Positions 20,501 through 32,500 of a stretch of DNA of 64,000 bases are shown here, piece after piece. The DNA comes from Eustoma russellianum. Taxonomy: Eukaryota; Streptophyta; Magnoliopsida; Gentianales; Gentianaceae. The stretch spans positions 32,968,690 to 33,032,689 of the forward strand of contig AP025043.1 in assembly GCA_036186865.1 (NCBI GenBank), in the 5' to 3' direction. How positions within the stretch are numbered: the stretch's first letter is position 1; each line of letters opens with the position of its first letter. The notes beneath the pieces were generated by a model that made no database searches, was not told where the DNA came from, and saw only the letters and a program-made list of their open reading frames with translations. The translations under genes were made by a program, and so were the position numbers.

Positions 20501-21290
20501 AACAACACTTCATTTATTTTTCCTCTGCTCAGAGGTGCTTGTGATTTGGATGTACTTCAATATTCTATTGGACTTGCCACCCTTCACCAACGAATCATGG
20601 CGATCGCATCTCCTATATATATGGTGTTGTGCCTCAAACAACTTCATGGGAGCCATGCAATTCGTATATCCTGGAATTATCCTTTGGAATTTATGGAAGA
20701 CCTATACAGCCATTCAGTATGATGACCTTGTTTGGTCACCAAGGACCTTAATTCGATCCATACGTTGTGACTTGTATACGTGGGAAACTCCCATGATGGG
20801 CACAAAAATAGCAACAACAGTCCCACAACTCGTCACCGTAGGCTTGTCACCTCCTCTACGCTCAAACAGACCAAAAATCATGCGATGGATGCCTCTTCCT
20901 TTAGGTCGCTTGAAATTGAACACAGACGCAGCATTAGGGAAACGTCATGCAAGTGGCGGGGGTATTCTAAGGAACTCAAATGGCGATTTCATACATAGAA
21001 TTTCTTTTACACTACGGCTTGATTTGCCTCTACGAGTTGAGGCCCAAGCAGCATTCATTGCTCTTACATACTATCTCCCAAGATACAGAGACTTAATATT
21101 GGAAGTAGACTGTGCTGACCTGGTAAAGCTAACCACCTCATCATCCTCCGTACTGGCACCAGATATTTGTAGACTCAAGACTTTATTGCGTATGGGTCAC
21201 ATATCAATACAGCACACACCACGGGAAAAGAATACATCTACTCATTATTTGGCACGTCAAGCTCTCACCTCACAATGCTTTAATTCCTAA
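17511..21290 (+). pseudogene. LINE ORF2 (endonuclease, reverse transcriptase, RNase H)
   Basis: One reading frame of about 1,260 codons is kept throughout, with seven in-frame stops (18087, 18894, 19392, 19659, 19701, 20025, 20364) and no frameshift. An AP-type endonuclease starts with WNIRGLR and includes ISGDFNTF. RT follows with the ADYRPIALC block, LDLAKAFDPVNW and RGVKQGD; its catalytic box is YADDLLLF at about 19550. A zinc-binding RT tail comes next (CLFCYRDNATTLHLFFLC). The C-terminal RNase H begins LNTDAALGKRHASGGGI and includes VEAQAAF and EVDCADL. The enzyme nicks target DNA and copies LINE RNA at the nick. This copy cannot make it. Confidence 0.88.
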
Positions 21291-21965
21291 ACTAATACTG
21301 CAGAATTGCCTTCTGAGCTTAGAGGCATTATTATTACGGACAGAACAATGCCATACTTTCAATACTCTTTTCATCAAGGACCACGACCACCATGATTGAA
21401 GTATCGCCATTGTCTCCCACATGTGTTGGCTTGACACGCTTGTGGTTGCCCGTAGTTATTTGGACTACGGGCAACATGGCTACGCATCACTTCCTATTTC
21501 CATACATGCTTTATTTTACGTCTCTTTTACTAATTACTTTCTTTTCACTGTGGACGGAGATTTTGACATCGCCATCAATGAGCTTCATATACACGATTGT
21601 CTCCCATATGGGTTGGCATCCTACATCTTTCAGTTGCCTTAGCTTTCTAGTCAAGGCAACGTGGATACGTTTTCTTCTTTGCTTTTCTTCGACTCTAATT
21701 ACTGTTCATACCACTGATACACTTCCTATTTTCTCCTACATGGAACGTTTGCTATCTGGTCTACATCAACAGCTTCCTGAGATCAAGTGAGAAACGACAT
21801 TACACGCATTATTTACATTCTAGACTCATGTATAGCAAATTTATTTACATTGGAAGAGTCTCCCTTAGGTAGGGCTCTTACATGTAACCACAGTATTCCT
21901 CTGCCATAAGTGAGGGCAAATATTAATAAAACACCGGACGGTACCGCCCGTCTTTCGATAAAATA
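21291..21965 (+). other. 3' UTR and tail of the first LINE
   Basis: No ORF is convincing. The end carries a ccataagtgaggg...aataaaa motif that recurs at the 3' ends of the other LINEs in this cluster, followed by a TA/CA tract. Confidence 0.65.
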
Positions 21966-22029
21966 TATATATATATACACACACTTACCTATACATATTT
22001 ATTATATCTTGTACATATATGTATGTGTA

Positions 22030-22356
22030 GTATATAATAAACCTCTTTTATTATACCACAAACTGATGAGTTTTGCGTCTACATCATCTTTTATCAATGC
22101 GGCACTCCATTGTATTTATTATTCATTAAATTTGGCAACTTCACCAGTTGTATAAATATGTACGCTTTTTCCTTCGTCAAGGTTTTATCCACAGGGGTGG
22201 TTTTTTTGACAAGGATTTAATGCGGCATATCATATACGACTGGAGATTGTCCATCATTAGTTCGTTGTTTCATCTATTTTCGTACGATGACGATTGTAAT
22301 ATGGTTTTCCTCAGCCACAAGTGAGGCTTTCTAAATAAAATCAGTGTGTTCATTTA
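22030..22356 (+). mobile_element. LINE 3' tail only (severely 5'-truncated copy)
   Basis: A segment with the family 3' UTR (aatatgtacgctttttcctt, then gcggcatatcat, then cacaagtgaggctttct and aataaaa) ends at a (TA)n tract at 22357. It matches 24175-24385 and the reverse complement of 24480-24700. It has no coding part. Confidence 0.75.
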
Positions 22357-22400
22357 ATATATATATATATATATAGACATATATATACACATACATATAT
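22357..22400. repeat. (TA)n/(CA)n microsatellite
   Basis: A TA dinucleotide tract with CA interruptions lies between two LINE copies. Confidence 0.9.
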
Positions 22401-24385
22401 GGCAGAACAAATGTGGCGGACAAGGAATGCAGGCGCAAAAAAATAATTCCACAGATTGGCGAAGACTATGTCGCATCAACTCTTTTTGTTCTTTACATGC
22501 AATAGAATCTTCTGATGGGCTCATGTGGGAAAATGGAAACTGTTTCACACTATGGCTTGCTTATGACACTTGTCGCATCAGGGCCACTCAGTTCACATAT
22601 GCTCGCCATATTTGGTGGCCAGGTACATCCTCTGCGTGCCAAGTTTTTCTTTGGCGACTTTGGTTCAATGCTCTCCCGCTTCCCGAAAATCTCAACAGAT
22701 GGCTTGTGCCTTCACCTACATGTTGTGTTTTTTGCCGGAATGCTGCAATTGATTACAATCATATTTTTTACACATGTCCGGTTGTCAGAATGGTTTGGAT
22801 ACACTTAGCAACAGTCTTTCAAGGACCACTGCCAAATGAATCTACATTTAAACAATATTTACGTCAGTGGTGGTATCGATCAAGTCGTACAACTATGCAT
22901 GGACAACTATCTGCAGTTGTTCTGTTAACTTCAACATGGGTTATATGGAAGGCTTATGCGTCGATACAGTTTGGAGATGAGACTTTTTCTATGCAGGAAT
23001 ACGAGAGCGAATCCGTCAAGAAGTCTTCACATGGTGCTTATCAATGTCTGGAAGCAAATTTGCAATGTCTATTCCGACTTTGATTGATCAGCATTATTCT
23101 CCACCTTTGCGATCTCGACGCGTACAGATACTTCGTTGACAGTTGCCCCCGTTAGGTAAATTAAAATTGAATGTGGATGCTGCAGCAGGCAGACATGGAG
23201 CGGTGGGTGGAGCAATTCTACGAGATCATACAGGAAACTTAGTCCGAACTGTTTGTTTCATGTTGCCAACATTACCACCATTGCTTGCTGAACTTCAAGT
23301 GCTTCTTTTCTCCCTTATTTATATCCTTAAAGCTGGATACATGAATCTTGAGGTGGAAGTTGATTGTTTAACTCTTTTGAATATTCTACATAATCACACT
23401 CCGGGATCATGACGCTTCGGTAAAGATTGTGATCGTCTAAGGTTATTTCTCACGTTGATGAGTGTATCTTTATCGTATGTCCCGCGTGAGGTCTACACTG
23501 TGGCACATTACCTAGCACAATATAGACTCATACATAGGCAAATGCACGCCTTTGCCCTATCATCGGATCTCCCTCTGCTTGTCCGTGGCAGCATTCAAAC
23601 GGACACTAATATAGCTTACGTTCGACATTAGCATGCAAATGGAAATTTCAAATTTTCCCGCCTGCATCTTTCTGATGTGGGCGGGTGGGTATAACCTGTC
23701 ACATATTTTTACATTCACTCTTTTGCAATTTGTTGGTTGTTTATTGCTTGCTGTGTATCCTGTGCTGAGGTGTAAGGTCTATCAAGGACGCAACTTCGTT
23801 GGCTTGAAGGTGACTCCATGGATAATCGACATTGCTATAGCTTGCAGATCCACTATCTTGTTGGCGGAAAGTCAAGGCTCGCAAATATTACCTGGTTCCG
23901 CTTGTATGCACATACAGGAAGCTGGGTACGTTATCCTCTCACTGTTATCCTGTTATATTTACAGGTATGTTAGCTTACTAATGCTTTCCTGTCTTTTGCT
24001 GAGGATAATCACTGCAATCGGTATACACAAAATTGTGGGTGCAGCATCAAGGTTTCGACGAGGAACACACACAGTTTGACTTCTAAGATATTGGCAGCAG
24101 GGGTTTTCGGGACTTTCTATCTATTTTTCGATGTATTTTGTGGGGTCTATTGTTTTCAATCTTCGCTCCAATGATATAAATATGTACGCTTTTTCCTTCG
24201 CCATGGTTTTACCCACAAGGGTGGTTTTACTTGGCAAGGTTTTAATGCGGCATATCATATTTGATTGGAGGATGACTATCATAGATGCCTTATACTTCCT
24301 TTTTGCATTTGCTATACATTTATGTAATATGGTTTCCCTCCACCATAAGTGAGGCTCTGTTTTAATAAAGCACCTTTGATCTAAA
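22400..24385 (+). mobile_element. 5'-truncated LINE of the same family
   Basis: This copy starts inside the RT tail region and carries the zinc-binding domain, RNase H and the family 3' UTR with ataaag near 24370. It is flanked on both sides by TA-rich microsatellites. Confidence 0.8.
22427..23631 (+). pseudogene. Truncated LINE ORF2: zinc-binding RT tail and RNase H
   Basis: The first frame (22427-23083) reads through the FLWRLWFNALPLPENL block and a CCVFCRN...CPV zinc-binding motif of the plant LINE RT tail. After a frameshift near 23080-23140 the second frame gives RNase H: LNVDAAAGRHGAVGGAILRD then VEVDCLTL. A TGA at 23410 interrupts it, after which YVPREVYTVAHYLAQY matches the last block of the family RNase H. 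The end is TAG near 23631. No RT catalytic box is left, so this copy never encoded a full enzyme after insertion. Confidence 0.78.
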
Positions 24386-24439
24386 AAAATACATATACAC
24401 ACACACATATATATATATATATATACATATATTTTTTTC

Positions 24440-24470
<31 letters not shown>

Positions 24471-24478
24471 CATTTTTT
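24386..24478. repeat. TA/CA microsatellite between two convergent LINEs
   Basis: The tract runs through (CA)n, (TA)n, ttttttt, (TA)n and a poly(T). The T run at the right is the poly(A) end of the minus-strand LINE. Confidence 0.9.
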
Positions 24479-26876
24479 TTAACAGTAAAAGAGATATTTT
24501 ATTATGCCTCACTTATGACGGAGGGAAACCATATTACAAAAGTTGAGCAAATGAATAATAATAGTACAATGAGCATATAATATCTAATCTCCAATCATAT
24601 ATGATATGCCGCATTAAAACCTTGCCAAGTAAAACCACCATTGTGGATAAAACCTTGGCGAAGGAAAAAGCGTACATATTTATATGAAAGGAGTGAAATT
24701 TTGAATATAACATGAGAGTATGTGTGATGTTTGTTGAACGCAGCTGCTGAATGTTGTATAGTGTGGGTTGGTCCGTCCTGATGGGAGATCTCCGCCAGCG
24801 TTGTTGCATCAATAAGGCCATGCATAGAAACATAAGCGAGTTAGTACACATAGTAATATGGTATGGTGCGTGAGATGGACGAGCATGTGAGTTGCAGCAC
24901 AAGGAAGAGTTTAACACATTACCCAAGTTACCCATATCAAAGGATATGGGTACCTGGAAATTTGCAACTGATAAATTGAACTCGGTGTAAAGAGGCAGCA
25001 TAGTGCAGAAAACGTACCCATGTTGCCCATATCTTGCGATATGGGCAACTAATGCGAATGCTAGCCAAGTTCATTTCTAAGATGTGACGTGTTCTCCGTT
25101 AGATAACATGCTCGAACCATTAATGGCAGAGATGCTACCGTGGGAAAAACAGTAAGCTTTTGCTGGAGTTGGCCATATTGAGCTAGATAATACGCTGGCT
25201 GATTTGCTTCGCGAGGAATGTATATGACTTCAGCTGATGTCGACCTTAGTAGCTCTAGGAATATTGTCGCATGACCATCATTATTGTGTTGTACTGTTGA
25301 AACTACTTCATATGCATCTACTTCCACATCAATAGGCCCCCATTGTGTTGCAAAATATAAATAGCCAAGATATGCTGCTTGAAATTCTGCTGCAGCAGTC
25401 GTAGATAGTGATAAATGAAACGAAATAGCCCCAATGAATGTACCAGAACTGTCACGTAAAATTGCTCCAGCAGCTGCAGGAAATCTCCCATGGGCTGTAT
25501 CTGTGTTTAACTTCAATCTACCCGACGGAGGTTGGATCCATTTGACGATGATGCATCTAGAAGGACGGAGCTTTGGAGATAAATCAAGATTAATTAAGGA
25601 TTGGTCTGAGACTGCAAACTTCTTCCCACTTTGTGCAGATGCCCAATCATACAAGGCACGTCGAATATTCTCAACCACTGTTGTTTTTCGCCAAAGTTCA
25701 TCACCATATATTATAGATGTATATGATTTCCATATCTCCCATACAATTATAGATGGAGCCACAATGCGAAATATGCCTTTAAGTGTTTTGCCTTTGGTTG
25801 ACATCCACCATTGTATTAAATGCTGTTGCAAACTTCTAACATTTGTTGATGGACCATCCAAATGAGCCGCATACATTTTCCATATCCCAGTGATGTCCGG
25901 GGAATGTAAGAATATATGATCCACTGTAATTTGTGATTGGAGACAGAAAGGACATTGCGTGGGGTGAATATATACAAACTTCTGCAGATTTTCAGGAACA
26001 GGAATTGCGCCTTTATACAGACGCCACAGAAACAAGCGGATGTGAGGAGGAATGTGCTTATGCCAAATGAATCTGTATGATATACGCGAGTTTCTTACGC
26101 CACGAATCTGATCATAAGCAGTTCGAATGGTCTGGTGATCAAGGTCCAGATTCTCATGACAGAATGTATGGATACGACATATCCATTTCCATACCGGAGA
26201 ATCTGTGATACGTATGTCATAAGAATTGCGATGAGCATATCGTGCATGCAGAAAGTTACTCCATAGAGAGTTGTTCTCTTGATATCTCCACCATATTCTA
26301 CAGGAGTATGCTTTTTGTATATCTTGTAAAGTTCTCAGACCTAGCCCCCCCTCAGATGTTGGCCCAAACAGCTGAGTGCTTGAAATCCATGCATAACTTG
26401 TCCTTGTATCCGTGCTCCCCCATAAAAATTTGATCATTATTCTCATGATTGTGCGGATAATACTCTGTGGTAGTTGACATGCCAATAGGATGTGTAACAG
26501 AATGGCAGCAAGAACATGTTTGATTACGATTAATCGGCCTTCTTGATTTAAGAACTTGTTTTGCCACATTGCTAACTTTGCCTGAATTGTGGAAAGAAGA
26601 CTCACAAAATGGGTAGCTCTTTCCTTACCTCGATGTAACTGAACTCCTAAGTACTTGATTGGCATAATGACTGCTGTCATGTGTAATGCCTGCTCCATGC
26701 GATTAATTTGTGTGTTAGAAAGGTAGGATGATGGAAGAAAATGACTCTTCTGAAAGTTTACTGCTTGGCCTGAAGCTGTCTGATACAATTCCAGAAATTT
26801 CCTAAATTTTCTTAGATTTCTCAGCCCACCATTAAGAAACACCAATAGGTCATCAGAAAACGCTAGATGACACCAT
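24479..26876 (-). mobile_element. 5'-truncated, relatively young LINE on the minus strand
   Basis: Read on the minus strand this copy begins at the RT catalytic box and ends with the family 3' UTR and an A-run at 24470-24480. The 3' UTR is the same as in the plus-strand copies. Its coding part is open throughout, unlike the other copies. Confidence 0.82.
25061..26876 (-). pseudogene. Truncated LINE ORF2: RT from the catalytic box onwards, RNase H, no internal stop
   Basis: About 600 codons are open on the minus strand from the truncation point to the stop at 25061-25063. The first recognisable block is HLAFSDDLLVF, the RT catalytic box in its FSDD form. VNFQKSHF, then IKYLGVQL, the AWISSTQLFGP/EGGLG region, the CPFCLQSQ zinc-binding tail, and RNase H (LNTDTAHGRFPAAAGAILRD, EVDAYEV, YIPREANQPAYYLAQY) follow. 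Truncation removes endonuclease and most RT, as in incomplete target-primed reverse transcription. The frame's preservation suggests it is the youngest LINE here. There is no natural start codon. Confidence 0.83.
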
Positions 26877-28398
26877 CTTGCTCACTTGGCACATTATGAT
26901 TGGAGAGATGACTTGACCTTGCTTACTTGTAACTTGATGATTGGTCCAACATGTCACCATTTAATGAGCTGTAAAATCTGAAAATAGCTCATAAAACATG
27001 TGCCAAAAAGAATTCAAAATGTTTCCAACTAATCATCATTCAATCTCTTCAATTTTGGGAAGCAAATTAGGGTACATTTAGAGCAAGAAATCGGCCACCT
27101 TATGCAATGTGCTGAAAGTTTTAAGCATGTGGCTATTTTTCAAATCTTTTGAATTGTGACCTTGTGTAGCTCTTTCTTTTATATCACTAACCTTGTGTAG
27201 CATATTCTCAACCAATCAAGATGCCAACTAAGCTCCACATAGGCTCAAATGTTGCTGAGAATGGCATGTAACATGGCTAGGATGTGCTGAAATTTTACTT
27301 TAGTAAGCTTTGTCAAATAATGCACAATAATTACACGTATATGATAAATTCCAATCATCCCTTATTTTAATTTTCTATAAAACTTTAACATGTCTTGAAT
27401 GTGTACAAAGTGTCTAGATATATGTTACAAGTCATGCCAAAAACGTTCCATGCGTTATGTTCGTAGAAAACTGAAATTTCGACTTTCGTCGATTACGCGA
27501 TTTTTCTCCGATTAAATTCAAAATTTTTTCACATGTTATATATATTTTCACACATAATATACATAAAATAAATTAGATATTCAGCTCTAATGGCTGACTT
27601 AAAGAGGCGCCCCATTTGCCTTAAAACTTTGAATTTGAAATCTCCACAATTTGGCCTAAATTGTGGGTGATTTGTGTGTGCCAATATGGAATGATTTCAT
27701 GGCTGATCTGAACATGTGAGCCACGAAAGTTTTGGCTATTTTTGAAGTATATGGTCTGGCATCTTTGTATGGCAAGTACGTGACACGTTGGCAAAGTTTC
27801 GGTAGTCACACGATACGATAATTTTGGGTTTACAACCTTGTAACGTGTCGTTATATGTTTGTCATTAACATGACTTATATCATATGATATAAGACCTGAA
27901 TATACTCATAAATATGAGGTATATATAGTGGTGTGATGTTGACGTACGTTTGTGATATATGTAACATATCGGTAGCACATCGGAATATATGTGTATTGTG
28001 CCTTTTTTAAAAAAACTGAATATATATATAATATATATATAAATGGCATGTGAAGAAGAGTGGGAGGAGACTTTCCATTTCCAAGGCTGTTGCCATAAAG
28101 CATTCTCCAAATATATCTCCATTTAATGAACTAGTTAGTTCATTAACTTAAGTACTTCAATTAATGAACTAGTTTAGTTCATTAATGGTGGCACCTGAAA
28201 ATAGTTCAAAGACAATAAATGTTTTCCATATGATGTAAGCTTTAACGCTTCATGGCTTGTTAGTGCGGTAACAATATAAAGCATATGAGGCATGTATATC
28301 ACAAAAACGTGGCAAGTAATAAATTTTGTCATACATTTCGTAAACTTGTACTATTTAAACATGATTTGTAAATCATTCAAACACTTTTTCCCAACATC
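26877..28398. other. Unassigned AT-rich stretch
   Basis: No supportable gene was seen. The region is AT-rich, with a (TA)n tract near 28019-28040 and a direct repeat of ttaatgaactagtt-like sequence at 28125-28185. It may be LTR or intergenic DNA, since it lies next to a partial copia LTR, but it does not match the 3' LTR of that element. Confidence 0.4.
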
Positions 28399-29017
28399 AT
28401 ACTCACGGGAAAATAGCAAATATTTTCCAAAAAAATCATAAAATCTTGTAGAAACATAACCACACATCCTACCTTTTATTTGGGATAAGTTTCATCACAT
28501 TTGGATAAGTATAAGTCAGTCAAATGTTAATAATTTTGAGACTAGGGCAATCTGATTCTCAAACTTGCAAAGGTTGAGAACATCAATGTGGTTGACATAC
28601 TTACCAGGAGAATTTTGAGAAAAAGTTTTACCCCATTAAAGTACACATCTTAATGGTCACACCATAAAAATTTCAGGTCATTTAGAGTAGTCAATTAATA
28701 GGAATAAATTTCTTATTCTGGAGCACAGTTTCTGGCAGATTGACGCAATCTGTGAAAAAACATTTTTTCAAGGTGTTAGACTTAGAGTTTTAATCTGAAA
28801 TTTTTGTGAGACAATCATAACATCTGAGAGAACATTGTCACCAAATATCACAATTTTGGGAGGTCTACAACCTAGTCAACTAATTAATTCAAATCAGGAT
28901 CTGAAAATAGAAACTGTTTTTCAGAAGTGAGTTATTCGGTCTAAAAAAGTTTTAAAAAGCAAATTTCCTGCACTCACTATTCAACCCCCCCTCTAGTGGT
29001 GCCATACAGGTCCTACA
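28399..29017 (+). repeat. Copia 5' LTR, 3' portion only
   Basis: Homology to the 3' LTR (44739-44846 plus 47453-47972) starts at about 28399 (atactcacggg) and ends at tcctaca, directly before the primer site. The U3 part is not recognisable upstream. Confidence 0.75.
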
Positions 29018-29019
29018 AG

Positions 29020-29036
29020 TGGCATCAGAGTGCAGG
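29020..29036 (+). promoter_or_regulatory. Copia primer-binding site
   Basis: tggcatcagagtgcagg lies two bases after the LTR end. It is a variant of the initiator tRNA-Met complement, with C for T at position 4. Confidence 0.65.
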
Positions 29037-29072
29037 CACACTCACTACAAGAACATTCAACAATCTTTGTGA

Positions 29073-29520
29073 GATGGCATCCACTAGTCACAAAACCGAG
29101 CAAGAAGGTATGTCGAGCCAAATGCCTCCTCTTTTCGACAGTGAGTCTTTTATACATTGGAAACTTAAAATGAAACTTTTCCTTATGGCTATTGATATAG
29201 ACTTATGGTCCATCATAGAAGATGATCCTTTTATTTCTTATAAATTATCCACGGTTGATGGTGTCACTTTAGAAGTCGTAAAACCGAAGCAAGAATACAC
29301 TCGTGATGATAAAAAGATATTAAGTATCAACGCTAGAGCCATGCAACTTATTCTAAATGGTTTAAGTAAAAGTGAATCAAGTTATGTGTCAAATTACTCT
29401 AGTGCCCAAGAAATGTGTAGATTTCTTGAAATGAAACATGAAGGCACTAGTCAAGTTAAAGAGTCCAAGATAATCATGCTTATGTCTACTCTTGAATCCT
29501 TCAAGTTATTACCGAACGAG
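29073..29520 (+). pseudogene. Copia gag, first part
   Basis: The ATG at 29073 starts MASTSHKTEQEG and is preferred over the upstream in-frame start, which lies in the primer-site region. Residues then match the copia Gag family (DUF4219/UBN2): FIHWKLKMKLFL, LWSIIEDDP, a charged region, and MKHEGTSQVKESKI. The frame runs into the Ty3/gypsy LTR at 29521 and resumes at 40428 after the 5-bp target duplication. Gag forms the virus-like particle. Confidence 0.82.
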
Positions 29521-32500
29521 TGTTGTACTCTGACGAAAAGTCATATTGTACTTGAAGACTCGTATAAGTAAATTAATAAAGTGGCATCCTTCAAGTGCAT
29601 TTCACTAAGTTTCCTTAGTGCTTCCATTATTTTATGTTGATAAGCAAACAATATAATCATTCAAGCATGAGTTATGGACCATGGCCAATTCACCCTAAGG
29701 GCTTAAGATATTTCGGCCATAAGGTTTAAAAAGGGCCTTAAAGGGTTTTTCCCAAATTATAAGAGAGGTTAATCTTAAGGGCCTCCTTAAAATAAGCCCA
29801 AATGGAAATTAAGGAGTTGTAAGTAGTGGGCAATTTTTTCCCCAACTCTTGCAAAAAATTTCGGCCCTTTAGCCCAAGAGGAATCAAGGTTTTCCTAATT
29901 TCATTTTTAAAACAAAAAGGGAAAATAATTAGTAAAAAGGGGGCAACTACCTACATAGCTTCTCATTAAACCCACTTGGAAAGAGAATTAAGTATGTTAA
30001 AGGCCCCTTAAAAGCCCTATACCGCCGGCCCCTTCATGGTTAACCAAGGAGAAATTCAAATATTACCATGGTTACTTTATATTAACCACAAGGATAAAGT
30101 AACTCAAGTTAACCCATAAAGTAACTCTAGTTGGATAAAGTAACCTAGGTTAGCCTTAAAGTAAGTCTAGTTGCATTAAAGTAACATTGGTTAGAAGTAA
30201 CTTAGGCTAATTAACTCTAATTAGCCTAACAAAGCCAAGGTAAATCCTCCATCTCCCTTACTATACCCACGGCTACACCCCTTTAGCCTAGTGAAGAAAT
30301 CTCTCTCCCAAGAAACTCTAGAACACCCTCCCTCAAGAATTCACAATGGAGCAAGAGACTTCTTCAAGCTCCAAGAATCCTCTAGGTAAGTTGCATATTG
30401 AATATCCTAAGTAATTTCCACCTTGCAAATGATAAAACTTACATTGTATCTCTTATTCCATTCCAAAAACGTGACACTCAAATGGTCACTAGGAGAAGAT
30501 TTGTCAAGCTACTAGGGCAAGCTAACATCTTGGTGATTTGAATCCATTTCAAGCTCCATCCAAGTTTCATTTTGGTAAGGAAATCACAGCCTCAATATAG
30601 TTGTTTCTACATTAAGATAGTAACTAATGTTTATCCTTCTTCCTCCTCTCAAAACCATGTGCTATATGTGAAGTGGGAGGAAGACTTCACTCCATTTCAA
30701 CCAAGGCTCATGCTAAGGAAAAGCTCTAAGGTTCAAAGAGGCAAGTATACTCTAACCAATCTTGCCTTATTTATGAAGTACATACTTGAATGGCTAGTCA
30801 TTTTTAAGGTATGAAACTTAGTTGAAGAGTATAAGTACAAGACATGAAAACTAGTTGTGATAAAAAAGTGATGGCATGAGTGAATGATTTGTTGTAAGAA
30901 TGTGTTGTGACTGTTTTGATATGACTCATGAATAGTTTATCTATGGTTTAAAGCATGTTATGAGGCTTGGAAGGATTATCTCGAAGTGTGTATTTGATAG
31001 TTATTAAGTCACTTTAAAGAATGAAGTTGATTGGAAATGCTTGAACCATAAAAAGTGATGAAGTGCTGAAATCACTGGAGCTGGACAGTTTTATGTGTCA
31101 TGTTGTACGACCTGAAAATGAACCTTAGAGGTGTTCAAATTGGCTAATTTTTGGTATGGTGATAGCCTTATGTATGTAGTAAATGTGTGAGTTGGAAGTT
31201 TGATAAAACGAGTTGTGGTTATCCTTAATGAAATATTTAGTGACAACTGGTCAAACAGAAGTATTAGAGCTGGACAGTTTTCTGCAGCATGTTGAAGGAC
31301 CTGAAAATGAACCCTAGGGGTGTTCCAATTGGCTAATTTTTGGTATGATGATAGCCTCATATGTGTATTGAATGTGTGAGTTGGAATTTTGGTAAAAGGA
31401 TTTGTGGATTGACCGGAATATAATTTTTAGTAGGAACTGCTCACACAGAAGTACTGGAGCTGAACATTTTTATGTGGCATATTGCAAGCCCTGAAAATGA
31501 ACCTGAGGAATTGTAAAATTTGCTAGTTTTTGGTATGATAATATCCCTATGTGTCTATGAAATGTGTGAGTTGGAAGTTTGGTAAAAGAAGTGGTGGATT
31601 ATCCTTAATGAAGTTTTTGGTAAAACTGGTCAAAGAGTTGTTGGAACACGACAGTTTTGAGTATTAAGTTGCTTGGCTCGAAAATGCACCTTAGGAATGT
31701 GAAAATGCGCTGATTTTTGGTATGATGATAGCTTGGTGTGTGTAGCAACCTTGTGAGTTGGAAGTTTAGTAAAAGAAGTTGTGGTTTGGTCATAATGCAA
31801 TTCGTGGTAAAACTGGTAATTCCAGGTCCTGCATGTACCTAGCCTGGGAAAGTAATTAGATGACCCCCTTAAACTTATTGGATTGCCTTGGCATTTTTAT
31901 GGTAATTACCTAAGGCATAGTGTACATGTTTATATAAAGAAACCAGCATAAAACTACCATTTTTATGGTTAAAAACTGAGTCGAAGTTAGTGGTACAAAA
32001 CTGGAAAACAGGATAGATTAATGACATAAGTTGTAAGGCTTTGATCTTGATCTTTTAGACATGAATATGAAGTTTAGCCTTATGAATATTGTTCCTTGGT
32101 ATCTTGGCTATGTTTTCCATGTGATGGATTAAATATGTATAAAGTTTTATGATTTATGAAACTAAGGTAAGACGGGTACTGCCCTGCTGATTTCAGCAGT
32201 ACCCTTTGATGATAGTTTATGGTTTGAGCTCGTTAGACATTTCGTAATGTTACGGAATTTTTATGGCACGTGTCTAAGATTTCATGATGCATGTATATGG
32301 CGTGAGCTTATGAAAATGAGCACGAATTGATGAGCACGAGGCTGTATGAACAGAATGTGATTGCTGGACAGTTTTTTCAGCTTAAGAGACAAGTCCGTGC
32401 ATGCATGTTATGATGTTTTTGTTCGTGAGTCGAATGTTGCATGTCATGCATTGCATTGTTCATGTTCATACAGTTTAAGGAAGCTGATTTTATGACACAG

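Larger units (their letters stand above)
16129..21965 (+). mobile_element. Near full-length plant L1-type LINE with RNase H (decayed)
   Basis: This non-LTR retrotransposon has a short GC-rich 5' UTR, ORF1 (Gag-like, DUF4283-type plus zinc knuckle), ORF2 (endonuclease, reverse transcriptase, zinc-binding RT tail, RNase H), and a 3' UTR ending in an ataaa-rich tail on a TA/CA tract. All parts are in the order expected of plant L1 elements that acquired RNase H. Stops disable both ORFs, so it is an old copy. Confidence 0.88.

Noticed and set aside
23633..24079. A 148-codon hydrophobic frame
   Set aside because: It lies in the 3' UTR of a LINE, matches no domain, and corresponding regions in sister copies are not open.
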